From positions 1,838,400-1,902,399 of the forward strand of contig NW_003314287.1 of assembly GCF_000143415.4 (NCBI RefSeq): a stretch of DNA of 64,000 nt, given 5' to 3'. Position 1 is the stretch's first letter. Each line of letters starts with the position of its first letter. This document shows positions 23,971 through 35,052 of this stretch, in pieces. The translations under genes were made by a program, and so were the position numbers. Source of the stretch: Selaginella moellendorffii. Lineage: Eukaryota; Streptophyta; Lycopodiopsida; Selaginellales; Selaginellaceae. The notes under the pieces are model-generated. The model was given only the letters and a program-made list of their open reading frames with translations, was not told the origin of the DNA and ran no database searches.

Positions 23971-24892
23971 ATGGCGGAGGGATTGGGAGGCGCTGCTCCA
24001 CCATTGCCGACGGATCAAACAGGTATCAGCTTCCACGATCAGCTATGGCTCAGCACATACCCTCTCGATCGCAACCTCGTCTTCGATTACTTCGTCCTCT
24101 CGCCCTTCTACGATCGCTCTTGCTCCAACGAGCAGCTGCGAATGCGCTCCGTCCATCCCCTCGACATGACCCAGCTGTCGTAAGAATCAAGCGCCTTGTT
24201 CTTCCTTCGCAAGAGATTTCTCTTCGTTTTGTGCTGTGGCAGGAAGATGACTGGAGTGGAGTACGTGCTGCTCGAAGCCCAGGAGCCCAATCTCTTTGTC
24301 CTCCGCAAGCAAAAGCGCGAGAGCCCGGACAAAGTGTCGCATCTCTCGGCCTACTATATCCTCGACGGCCATATCTATCAAGCACCCCTGCTCTACAGCG
24401 TTGTTTGCAGCAGAGTGGTAAGTCCCGAGGTTTTTTCTTCTGCTTCTTCTGATGATCCGCCCGCTTGATCTCTAGGCCCGAGCTGTGCATCACATCTCCG
24501 CTGCCTTCTCCCAAGTCTCGGCAAAGCTCGAGAAGATTGGCTATGGTCTGTCCAAACCTCCTGTTTTGTGTCGCTCGTCCTGACTATGCTCTGATGTAGA
24601 CGACGAGAATGAACACGAGAGCGATACCTCCGGCCGTGTCGATCTCAAGGAAGTCCTCCGGATCGACCAGATACTGGGAAATGTTCTTCGCAAGGTGAGC
24701 CTCTTGTCTCTTTTTCCTGTTCGTGACCGTTGACAGTTCTTGTTCTTTCCGGTTCAGCTTCCTCCGGCTCCTCCTCCTCCTCCAATGCCCACACCACCCA
24801 GTGGTGTCCCCGAGCAGCCCCAAGACTCGCAACCAGAGCAGTCGACCGAGCAGGGCCCTCCCACCAAGAAAGCAAAGGTTGAGAAACGTTGA
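23971..24892 (+). CDS. MED6: Mediator complex subunit 6
   Basis: Five short exons (23971-24179, about 24243-24418, about 24475-24546, about 24600-24694, about 24758-24892) encode a MED6 head-module subunit that bridges activators and RNA polymerase II. The conserved block starts [20 protein letters not shown] and continues [40 protein letters not shown], then [20 protein letters not shown], and [17 protein letters not shown]. The C-terminal tail is Pro/Gln-rich ([13 protein letters not shown]) and ends in a basic KKAKVEKR nuclear-signal-like stretch. The start is the first ATG after a 5' region shared with ATX. The stop is only 11 bp from the stop of the convergent receptor kinase. Confidence 0.95.
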
Positions 24893-24903
24893 GCTTCCGT
24901 TTG

Positions 24904-26639
24904 TTAGGATGGCGAGCCGTGAAACTCCACATCTGAGACGTCCGTCTCCTCCGGATGTGCCTCTGGAACCGGTGCTAAGGCGGCGATGTAGCCGGAAGCG
25001 GCGTCACCTTTGTACCCGACTCGTGATAGCCACTGTGAAACGTCCCGCATCTTTGGCCGGTGTCGAGGGTCTTCGTTGACGCAGCGAAATGCGATGGAAG
25101 CTATCTGCCCGAATTCTTGCAAGTTGCAATGCCCCTCGAGCCTGGGATCTACAAGTTCTCCCCAGCCGTCTGCGCCTTCCACCCCCAAAGCAGCCTGCAA
25201 GAGAAAAGTACTGTGAAGAAGCCAGGAGAAAACCATCGTACCAGTTTCACGTAATCCAAGAGGCCTTGTTGCGGATTCCGTCCAGTGATGAGCTCGAACA
25301 AAAGAATCCCGAAACTGTAGACATCACTCTTTTCGGTAAAAACGTTTGTCAAGAGGTACTGTGGATCAACATAGCCGAAAGTGCCTTTGACAGCCGACGT
25401 AGGGACTCCAAACGTCATCTCCTTGGACAGCCCAAAATCCGCCACCTACACAGGCACGAAGAAACAGTTTTTTTCTTGTTGGTGGACCAGTAACAGTGAC
25501 GAACTTTAGCAGTGGACATGGCATCCAGCAGTATGTTGGAAGACTTGATGTCTCGATGAATCACTGGAGGCACAGCCTGCACAACAATGTAGATCGAGAT
25601 CTTCGTCAATCAATCGATCGACCAGAAACCAACCGCGCATTTAAGATCATACCCCGTCGTGAAGATACTCAATGCCCCTCGAGATATCATGCGCCACGCT
25701 CACCCGAAGCTTCCAGCTTAAAGCCGCGCGCTCTTCGTCTGGATAAAGTTCGTTAGTGGCAGCAAAATCATGACTCCGACTCACTGTAAAGGATCTCTGC
25801 CAAGTTCCCACCACTCATGAACTCGTACACGAGCATACAGTGGCCTCGCTCCGCGCAGTATCCGACCAAGTTTACAAGATTTCGGTGGTGGAGTCGTCCA
25901 AGCAGCAGCACCTGGGAAAGCAAAAGCAAAAGAGCTTGCGACATAGCTACGCAAAGCAAGGAAAAGAGATTCTCGTCCGCTTACCTCGGTTTGAAACTCT
26001 CGCCCTCCTTGCTTGGATTTCACGTCGAGGACTTTCACAGCGAGCACTGGACCAGTGGGACGAACGGCCTTGAAAACTGGGCCGAAAGCTCCACGCCCAA
26101 CAAGCGTAGTAAAATTGTTGGTGGCCTTCTGGAGCTCCCTGCGCAGCCAGCCAAAGAGAAGGAAGGACGAGGCAAATTTTAGCAAGAACACACATAGGAA
26201 GAACTTACTTATATGAGAATGGAAGAATCCCAGCGCTGTAATTTAACTCCTTGTTGGCTTTTAGAAAAGAAGTGACGCTGGGCTGCTGCTGCTGCGATGG
26301 CGATCGATTCCCCACATCCGAGTCGGAGAGGATGGTGCTCGAGTCGGCTCCATTCACTCGCATCGGCAGCACGATCTCCTTCCTCTCGCTGCTGTTGCCG
26401 CGGAACAATCCCGGCTTGACGCGCCGCAGCCTCACGCAAATCACTGCGCACGTCGCCAGGAAGAGGCTGAGGCTCACGCCAATGCAAATCCCGATGATCA
26501 CACCCACCGAGAGCGGATTCCTGCTAATCACATCCTCGCTCGCGGGAGGCGGCGGCGGCGGCGGTGGGATTGGAGGAGGAGCTGCGCTATCGGCCATGGA
26601 TCTTCCAAGAATGCCGGCAGAGAGCACGAAATATCGCAT
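24904..26639 (-). CDS. Receptor-like kinase of the calcium/calmodulin-regulated (CRLK) type
   Basis: Several exons encode a plasma-membrane protein with a short Pro-rich outer part ([12 protein letters not shown]), one membrane helix ([20 protein letters not shown]), a linker and a kinase domain. Kinase motifs: [13 protein letters not shown] (P-loop), [19 protein letters not shown] (the Lys), [14 protein letters not shown] (HRD), [13 protein letters not shown] (DFG), and [12 protein letters not shown]. The phrases [20 protein letters not shown] and [18 protein letters not shown] match Arabidopsis CRLK1/2, which bind calmodulin and act in cold signalling. The ATG at 26639 precedes a second in-frame ATG at 26596 (MADSAAP), which would shorten the N-terminus; either is possible. 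The gene ends [16 protein letters not shown]. Ligand and calmodulin binding are family knowledge, not seen here. Confidence 0.88.
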
Positions 26640-26951
26640 CCGGCTATCAAGAACCCCGCTAGAGCGGCATTGATCCAGCTAGCCGCGCTGCCGTCTACCG
26701 CCGGGAAGAGCGCGATGATCCATCGCGCCGCGAAACCCTAGCGCCTGCGCTGCTCCCCTGCTAGATAGCCGCCAACGGAGAGTGCGAGAGGGAGGGAGCC
26801 GAGAGAAATCTTTCTGGGCTCATCGATATCCAACGTAGCAGACACGTCAGACGCCAGCGTGACACATTTATGGCCAATGTCATAAGGGCGAGGGAATCTT
26901 CGTTTAAAGCTTCTACTTTATTTGCTTTTCTCCTTGCCCAAAGTTTCTACT

Positions 26952-28784
26952 TTAGTTCTTGGAAGAACTTCGATCTTCTTTGTCACTGCGAGCGAGTAGC
27001 AATGGTGGATTTGGAGCAGAGAATTGGAAGAGTTTGCTCGTCGATCGAAACATATCGGCCAGCAGCACATACGGAGTGGCTTTCCTCCTGTCCAGCCCCA
27101 GCACCTGTTTAGTCACTCGAGCTCCCCGGCTCATGTCCATCTCGGTGTGTCCCCGGCAAGCTCCCAGCAAGCACGACCACCCCAGCTCTCGGGCATCGCT
27201 CGGCATGGCCGACACGAGCACCTCGGCCTCGCCCAAGTACCCGGCCCGGCCGAGAAGATCCACCACGCAGCAGAAGTGCTGCTTGAGAGGAACCAACTTC
27301 CAATCTCTCGTCATCGAAGCGAAGTAGCCGAGCCCCGATCGAAGCTTTCCTGCGTGGCTGCAAGCCAGGAGAATCCAAACGAAGCCTGCTTCTCCTGGAG
27401 TTTGCGTGAGAGCCATGGTGTGGAAGAGCTCCAGCGTCGACTCCGTCCGGCCATTGTAAGCATACGTCTCGAGCATGGCGATCCAGGCCACCGCGTCGCG
27501 CTCGGGCATAGCGTCGAAGACTCTCCTGGTTTTCTGGAGATGACCAACTTGGGCATAGCCAACAGCCACCGCAGTCCACGAGACGATGTTGCGATCGTCC
27601 ATGGCGTTACTCAGCAGCAGCTCTTCGGCCTCCTCCACACTTCCGTTCAGTGCCAGTCCACACAAGAGTGCGTTCCAGGCGACGAGGTTCCTCTCGGGCA
27701 TCGCGTCGAAGATCCTTCTAGCCTCCTCGACATGCCCGTTTTGAGCATACCCGGAAACCATCGCGTCCCACGACACCAGGTCCCTCTCCTCCATGCGATC
27801 AAAAACGTTCTTTGCCTTCTCCATCTCCCCGTTTTGTGCATACCCCGAAAGCATCGCGTTCCAGGACACCAAGCTCTTCTCCGGGATCTCGTCGAACACC
27901 CTCTTGGCCCGCTCCACCTGAGAACTCTGAGCGTAGCAACTTAGCATCGCGTTCATGGTCACGACGCTCCACTCCGGCATCGCGTTGTAAACCTCCTCGG
28001 CCTTGCGAAAGTCCGCGTCTTGGGTGTAGACGCAAATCATGGTGCTGCAAGTGACACAGTCAAGCTCCGGCATCTTGCTAAAGATCCGAATAGCTTCTTT
28101 GACATACCCCGATTGCGCATAGGCAGCCACCATCGCAGTCCAAGCAACGATGTCACGCTGCTCCATGGCGTGAAAAACCAAACTTGCTTCTTCAATATGC
28201 CCGCTCTGGGAATAACAAGTTAGCATTGCAGTCCAGGATACCAGATTATACTCGGGCATGTTGAAGAAAACGTTCTCGGCCTCCATCACCAGATATCTCT
28301 GCGTCAAGGCCGTAAGCATTATAGTCCAGGCCATCATATCCCTCTGCGGCATCTCCTCAAAGACCGACTTTGCAAGCTTGATATGCCCGTTCTGCGTATA
28401 AGCCGCCAGTAACGACGTCCACGAGACTAGATTGGAGCTGGGCATCGAGGAAAAGACCCGCTTGGCCTCCTCAACATGCCCGCTCCGGGCATAAGCCGAG
28501 AGCAACGCGTTCCAAGAAACCATGTCCCTGCTCGGCATGTCCTCGAAGAAAAGCCTGGCTTCCTCCACACACCCGCCCCGGGCATACGTTGATAGCATGA
28601 TGTTCCACGAGAAAGAGTCCTTAACGGTGATACTGTCAAACACGATTCGTGCCTGCTGGACGTTTCCCTGCTTGCTATAATGCTGGAGCAACTTGTTAGA
28701 CATTGGAATATCATTCTTAAGAACCTGAGAGCGAGAACTATGTCGAGCTGGGATGCACAAGTTTTCATCCAGAGCTCGAACCAT
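26952..28784 (-). CDS. Pentatricopeptide repeat protein, PLS/S-type array with E motif, no DYW domain
   Basis: An intronless 610-residue frame made of about fourteen 31-residue S-type PPR modules, each close to 'VSWNAMLSGYAQNGHVEEA' followed by a MPERD/N ending. It closes with an E-type region (LVPLKQHFCCVVDLLGRAGY ... RGARVTKQVLGLDRRKATPY). No DYW deaminase follows; the end is a short polar tail SSSKN. Such proteins bind single-stranded RNA in chloroplasts or mitochondria, usually for editing or processing. The track start at 28793 is TTG; ATG at 28784 sits directly after a TTTGTTTCAG, so an upstream noncoding or short coding exon is possible. Target organelle cannot be read confidently. Confidence 0.92.
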   Translation of the reverse strand: MVRALDENLCIPARHSSRSQVLKNDIPMSNKLLQHYSKQGNVQQARIVFDSITVKDSFSWNIMLSTYARGGCVEEARLFFEDMPSRDMVSWNALLSAYARSGHVEEAKRVFSSMPSSNLVSWTSLLAAYTQNGHIKLAKSVFEEMPQRDMMAWTIMLTALTQRYLVMEAENVFFNMPEYNLVSWTAMLTCYSQSGHIEEASLVFHAMEQRDIVAWTAMVAAYAQSGYVKEAIRIFSKMPELDCVTCSTMICVYTQDADFRKAEEVYNAMPEWSVVTMNAMLSCYAQSSQVERAKRVFDEIPEKSLVSWNAMLSGYAQNGEMEKAKNVFDRMEERDLVSWDAMVSGYAQNGHVEEARRIFDAMPERNLVAWNALLCGLALNGSVEEAEELLLSNAMDDRNIVSWTAVAVGYAQVGHLQKTRRVFDAMPERDAVAWIAMLETYAYNGRTESTLELFHTMALTQTPGEAGFVWILLACSHAGKLRSGLGYFASMTRDWKLVPLKQHFCCVVDLLGRAGYLGEAEVLVSAMPSDARELGWSCLLGACRGHTEMDMSRGARVTKQVLGLDRRKATPYVLLADMFRSTSKLFQFSAPNPPLLLARSDKEDRSSSKN

Positions 28785-29015
28785 CTGAAACAAAGAGTAA
28801 ATCCAGAAACCAAAACCACCTCGCTATTCATTTTCTTTTCAGCTGCTACAATGTAGAAAACATGGAAGATACAGGATCAGTTAGGAAACCCAAACTTCAC
28901 CGAGGATAAAAGAGCCGCGCCATCAAATGCATCGTCGTACGTATGCTTACAAAATGATAACCAAGGGCCTACCTATGAACAAGACAGCGATGGTAAGCAC
29001 TCGAAAATAAATAAT

Positions 29016-30426
29016 TTACTCCGCTGCCGGGGCGGCTCGGGCCGTGAGCAAAGGTTGGAGCGCTTTCACCACGATGCCCATGTTTGGCCTAAAGTCCGCC
29101 TCGTATTGCACGCACAGAGCGGCAACAGCGGCCATCTATGCAAAGAAGAAAAGCGCGTGTCAAACTACTTGGGAGGAAAGAAAAAGAAGCAAACTTACCT
29201 TGGCAACTGCCTTTGCAGGGTACTCTCCTTTCAGCTTTGGATCCACACATTGCTTGACTTTGTCTTCGCTAAGTCTGGGTGTGGCCTGCGATCGGGAGCA
29301 AAAAACGCATTTAAGTACCACGCACCGCCACTGAGCTTGACAGCCTACTTACCCACGTTACAAGGCTCTGCTGTCCACGAGGCATTGAGTGATCCACTGG
29401 CTTTCTCCCAGTGAGGAGCTCCAACAAAACCACGCCAAAGCTATAGACATCACTCTTTTGTGTGAGCTGACCTGTCATCGCATATCTAAAGCCAAAAAGC
29501 GTTAGACGAAGAATCGAAAGTTATAACGGCTTACTCTGGAGCGTGGTAGCCGAAAGTTCCAAGTACACGAGTCGAGTGAAGCCGTGCGGCCGTGTCCGGA
29601 GCCTGGTTGGAAAGATTGAAGTCGGCTATCTTTGCTGTGTAGTCGTCGAACAGGAGAACATTACTGGACTTGATGTCACGGTGAATTAGTGGTGGAGAAA
29701 CTTTTTCATGCAAATATTCGAGCCCTTTTGCAGCCCCTACCGCGATCTTCACACGCTGGGCCCAATCCAACACCGGACCGGGCAAAGCACCTTTAACACC
29801 TTTTCTCCCTGGTGGTACATAACCAGTAAGATTCGAACAACTTGAAAAGGCTCACAACGTACCATGGAGTATGTCATGCAAAGAGCCCATCGTTGCAAAC
29901 TCATACGCCAAAACACGGAGTGGCCCGTCAACACAGTATCCAATGAGCTCAACAACGTTCTCATTTTTTAGTCTCGACACCATGGAAACCTGAAGCACCA
30001 CGCGAATGGATAAAACAGTAGAACGCTTGAAAATCCATACCTGAGCAAGGAACTCCTGATCAGGCTGTGAATTCTGGTCCAGCTTCTTTATCGCAGCTTG
30101 ACCACTTCGCAACTCCGCAAGGTAAACTCGACCATAGGATCCCTCGCCGATAAGTGACTTGGGACCAAAATTCTCGGTGGCTTCTTTCAGCTCGTCAATG
30201 CCAAGCATTGGAACAGCGATCGGTTGGACTCTGGCAGCTTGTCCAGCTCTATTTGCTCCTTCATTTGCTTTAGCACCACCAGGGTTGCCTGGAAACCAAG
30301 CAAAGAACAGTTGTTTTTTTCACACTGGAAAGGATAAAAAAACTTACCATTTGTCACAGTGGTGAACGGAGCATCCGATGGCTTCGTGATATCATTCCCG
30401 GCGCAAGACGAGAAAACGCATCCCAT
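29016..30426 (-). CDS. PTI1-like cytoplasmic protein kinase
   Basis: A multi-exon gene with start [12 protein letters not shown], whose Gly2 and nearby Cys residues are a classic myristoylation and palmitoylation signal for plasma-membrane anchoring. The kinase domain follows: [107 protein letters not shown], and the ending RAAPAAE. These match the Pti1 family, which acts downstream of the AGC kinase OXI1 and resistance signalling. The metal-binding loop reads DFN where most kinases have DFG; Pti1 kinases usually have DFD here, so activity is still likely. Stop TAA lies at 29016-29018. Confidence 0.92.
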
Positions 30427-30811
30427 TGCTTCGCTACACCTCGCCCCAGATCAAAATATTTACCCTACACCTGGAAGAATCGCCAGCGCCCGGGTCAAGC
30501 CAGCACAATTCCGCTCAATTCCTCACTCCCAGCTCCAGCAGCGGCACCATTGCCGCGCGCTCCTGACCTAAACACCGCAAGCACCAGATCTCTCGCTCCC
30601 TTACCTGGAGAAATCTCCCCGGGATCGCGGCCGAGCTGCCGCGAGCATCCATGCACTGGGAGGCGCCGCCGTCCAGGGCGCGCCGCTGGAGACGCGCAAG
30701 AGAAAGATTCAAAGAGAAGAAGAAAGAACAGTGTGAATGCTTTGCTATATAGGCGAATATGCCACCAGACATTCCGCGTTCTAGACGCCGTCAATGTGGA
30801 CCAAACGAGAG

Positions 30812-30865
30812 TATTGTATATTCCGTCAAGTAGCAAGATATTGTATATTCCGTCTAGTAACAAAA
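30812..30865. repeat. Two-copy 27 bp tandem repeat upstream of the PTI1-like gene
   Basis: TATTGTATATTCCGTC followed by (A/T)AGTA(G/A)CAA occurs at 30812 and 30839 with few differences. It lies just beyond the 3' end of the GDSL gene and 386 bp upstream of the PTI1-like start. Confidence 0.75.
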
Positions 30866-30869
30866 TCTA

Positions 30870-32224
30870 CTAGCTCGAGAGCGACGTGGACAATCTATTG
30901 GCTAATAGCGAGATGAGCTTTCCTCCGGGATGGATCGCATCGAAGAATATATATTTGGAGCGATCAAAGCACAGTCCAAAGTAGCTCTGGCAGCCATCGC
31001 CAATCTCCGTGGTGCCACTCCCACAACAGCCACGATCCACGATGGTATATCCTGGGAAAATAAGGGAATCTATATTATATAACAAGCCAATGGTTAAAAC
31101 TATAGCTCACCGTATGTGGCCGGATTCCTTATGGCGTCCCGGGTGATGTTGAAAGCATCGTAGTTGTAGTAGTAGCGGAAGCCGGAGAGGCTCGCGGAGA
31201 GATTCCTGAGCATATTCTCCACGGCCACGTCGAACGCGTAGACGATACCGTTGGTCGTCTCGTTGCACATCGATCGACACGTAGCGTTGTACGGACCACA
31301 CATGAGTGTAAGCGTGATGGGCGTGCATCCCAGCGGTCCAATTGCGGACACGATGAATCTCCGGCATCCAATGCTGTAGATGTCCTGGAAATAATTACCA
31401 AGTATTAGTAAATTTTAATATTAATAATATTAGTATTGTTAATATTTCAATTATTATTACCTGGATACGAGTGGAGAGTGTGTTGACTAGCAAGCTTCTA
31501 AAATCGGCATCGCTGAGGCTTGAGGTGGTGGTGTCCATGCTTTTGTATGAAAAATCATTGGATCCAATGCTTATGAGGCAGAAGGCATTCCGAATTCGCG
31601 AAGCCGCAGCGGTGGCACCTTCCACGGCTTGTAGTCTCTGAGTGACATTTCGAAACCACTCGACTTGGACGCTGAAGGTGTATGGAGTTTGCAATACCTT
31701 GGGGAAAAGGAGCCATATCAGCAACATTCTTACAAGAATCATAAGAGTTCTTACAAGGTTGCTGGAGAGCTTATCGATGATTGCAGCTCCCCCGGATGCG
31801 AAGTTAACACCTTGAGTGAGATTCATTCCATTTGCAGATGGATGGAGAAACGGAAAAGCTCTAGCAACACCAATGTATTGCGCTGCATCGATCAACAACA
31901 ACCATTACCAAATATTAGCTCACTTTCGTCAACTCTAAAGATTATAGAGGCTGTACCAATAAGATCGGGGAGGACTAATGCATTGGAGAAGCGGCCAGTG
32001 GGAGCTTGATTATCGTAATCACATCCATATGGAGTGTGATTTGCTCTTGCGATCGAGAAGTATGTGTTGAGATAGTTGTTGTTTCCTGCATCCACTGTTG
32101 AATCTCCAAAGCAGAAAACCGCTGTTGCATTTGTACTGTTTCCCAGTTGGGCCTTTGCTGCGGTGCCAAGGAGCAAGAGCAGCAATGGGATGGAGACGAT
32201 CACTAAGCATACAAACTTTGCCAT
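30870..32224 (-). CDS. GDSL-type esterase/lipase, secreted
   Basis: Multi-exon gene of the plant SGNH/GDSL hydrolase family, start ATG at 32224 and stop at 30870. The N-terminus [20 protein letters not shown] is a signal peptide. Block I has [18 protein letters not shown] with the catalytic Ser in FGDST. A block II Gly is in [11 protein letters not shown]. Block III is [12 protein letters not shown]. Block V is [10 protein letters not shown], supplying Asp and His. GPLGCTPI and GCCGSG are also family signatures. Six or so short exons include one unusual AT-rich intron at about 31385-31460. Plant GDSL proteins act on cutin, lipids or sugar esters in the wall; the substrate is not visible. Length is normal for the family. 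Confidence 0.93.
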
Positions 32225-35052
32225 CTTGTTCTAAAATCAAACTATGCGACGAGTAAACTTGGTTTGATCTAGATGATAGCTTTTGTGCAGCATTACTGCC
32301 CCTTTTATTTAATAAGAATCGAATTTTCTCTGCAATTTACAACTTCTCGTAATCGTATTGGATCTGCACTAGATAGAGATTCCAAACTTTTCCTACCACC
32401 TTTTTGCAGCATCAAATCCACTGACGCGCTAAACCAGCCAGTAGAGTGAAGAGATCCCAGATCTAATTCACTTTATAAGTCGGTGTTCCTGGATTGTTCC
32501 CCGAAAACTCTCAAGGCTTGGAGTCTTCCCATGATATTATATAAGGTTTAAAGTCCATATATTATATGACAGCAGATGATTCCACGAACCACGAAGTCGT
32601 ATTGGTCGTGAGCTCGAATCCACTCTCGAGAGGCCCTTGAAACTAGCGAGTGATATTTCGATATGATCATCCCTATCCATAGGCCGGGCACTGGCCGGCT
32701 TGGCATTCCAAATCCAACAAACAATGTCAACACCAAACGATCTGGAGAGAGCAGCAGCAGCAGCGATTGCGATCAAGATCAAGCCTTGTAAATGTCCGAC
32801 CGTGGCTGACACTTAAGTACAAGCAACATGGACGGAGAGAAATAAAATACAAAGAGAGCAAAGATCGCTGTCCGTTGGTTGAATGGTTTGTGTCTTTAGA
32901 GTAGTGTCTTGGCTTGAGAAAAATAATACAAAAGTAAAAATGTATAAAACCAAAAATAAAATAGAAATAAATTAGAGGCGCACACACGCACAATACAAAA
33001 GCCAGTCCAAAGTTCGAAACCGATGCCCAAATCTCCTTACACACATAAATGGCCACACTGGTTCCAGCTCACACCCACATATGGCCATGGCCCATACCCG
33101 TCTGACACGTGTTTGTCAGCGCCTGGTGCCACCTGTCGGGTGTGTCCTTAGCAGAGGGTCCCCGGCAACGCCAGCATCTCCTTTTCGCATGTCCTTAAGG
33201 CATATGCCTTGGGCCCCTTTGGCATTCTCTCTTCTTTAGTAGAATATCTTGGGCCCTGACCGGTATGGGCGACGTACGGCGGAGAGGACGCCGTACAGAG
33301 AAGATTCCAAGCACATGTTTGTTGCAAGTTGGATAATGCCACCTTTTTCTTTTGGTCTGTTTGGGTGGTAGTGTGGTCACTGGTAATGTCGTGGTGTCTA
33401 GTGGCTGTATTCCTTGTGAGTGATCACTCACTCCCACCACCACACAAACAATATATATAGCCTATTAGACCATAATCAGTACAAACAAAATAATAATATT
33501 AATGTTATTATTGTTAAAATAAATTAGAAATTATAGATATAAAGGTAACTATCCACATTAACACGTGAATCCAGCACGAAAGTGAAAGCCAACAACGAGA
33601 ACAATAGTAATATTCCCAATTTAGCGACTCTGTCTGTTGTCTTCACTTGGGAGATTATATTATAAGAGTTGTTCTCGCGGATGCGCGCGAGTCATAAGTG
33701 AGTTGGATCTTGGATCAATCAGCGTCAGAGATAAGAAAAATTCGCTGCCTTGAATGATCAATCAAAAGGGAGATGAATGGAAATGAAAAGCCCCTTTGGA
33801 TTCCTGTAAAGTTGGGGATCTCTCAGCGTCGCAACAAGGAGATCTATGCTGTATTAGACCGCCAAACTTTATAGAATAGCATAAACAAGGACGTGTAATG
33901 CTGGGCGTCCACGTCCCCAAACAGGGCATTTGTCGTCCAGGCGCCACACATTGGATCGCCGGGCATTTGGATTGTAATGCCAAAACAATGCGGGGATTTC
34001 ACATTATAGGACGCAAACCATGCACGAACAGTGGAAGCTATTGTGGTGGCCAGAGACAATACATGAATTTCTCTAGTGCGATTACGGAGACCCTATTTTG
34101 GATTGTGTCAAAATCTCTTTGTCGCTCGAGACGCAGCAAAGACAAGTGGGGGGTGGTGCGACGCATCATACAGGGCTTTTAGGGCTGGGCATTCCGTCCC
34201 GGAATGTGTGCTGGGCGTTCCGGATTCCGCGGGTGAAAACCAGGGAAAAAGGAGGGAGCGTTACCAACCAGTAACGTTTTTAGGTGCCATGCAGCATTGC
34301 GCCAGGATAACATAAAAACATTTTTAACCCTTTTTATAAAAACTGAGGTTTAAACGCGTGCGGCATATTCCGCACAAGCCACGCCGGAATCCTTCTTTTG
34401 CCGTATGCAAATGATGGAGCCACTGGATGAGCCATGGCTGAGACCACATCTGTACGGCCCCGGCCCCTCTGAGAGAGCAAAGAGAGCGCTAGGTCACTCT
34501 TCCTGTGTTTGTAGCGTTCTAGCCGAGGATCCAAAGCGCTTCTTTCTCAGTCTCTCCGCCGCGCTAGCGTGTGCTTGCCAAGATCTGGGCCGGGAAGGGG
34601 GCGGTGAGGCAAATTTCGTGGCAGATCTCTGCGGAATTCGAGCGGCGCGCCTCGGCTTTTCCATGGCGCAACAATTTCTTCGAGGAAATCCGGATCCACA
34701 GGCAAGCTGCTACTGGTCTTCCCTGCATTCTCCATAGCGCGGTCTGCCCGAGCTCCAACCAGCGCCATCACTGTTGCATCGGGCGGAGTAAAGATTGGCG
34801 CCCGCGCGGCCGAAATATTTCTTTTTCCCTCTCTCGATTTCTTGCCTAGCGCGGCGCTCGAGGAAGCAACACAATGCATGCTAGGTCCCAGGCGGCAGCA
34901 GCAGCGCATTCCTCTTTCTCGAAGCTGGAAACATCAGGTCTTGTCGCTGCCGGGGAGCCCTTGGCAGGATTTCTCGGCCTCTAGGCACGGCAATTCCAGG
35001 TAGCTCTCGCTCTGATCTAGATTTCTGGATTCCTGGGCCTTGTAGCGCTAGA
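32225..35052. other. 2.8 kb intergenic region between GDSL and AGC kinase genes
   Basis: No supported gene. It contains AT-rich sequence (around 32920-33000 and 33480-33540), a palindromic CTGACA-CGTGTT-TGTCAG at 33102-33119 with a CACGTG G-box inside, and, from about 34400, GC-richer sequence that probably includes the AGC kinase promoter and 5' leader. Confidence 0.5.
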
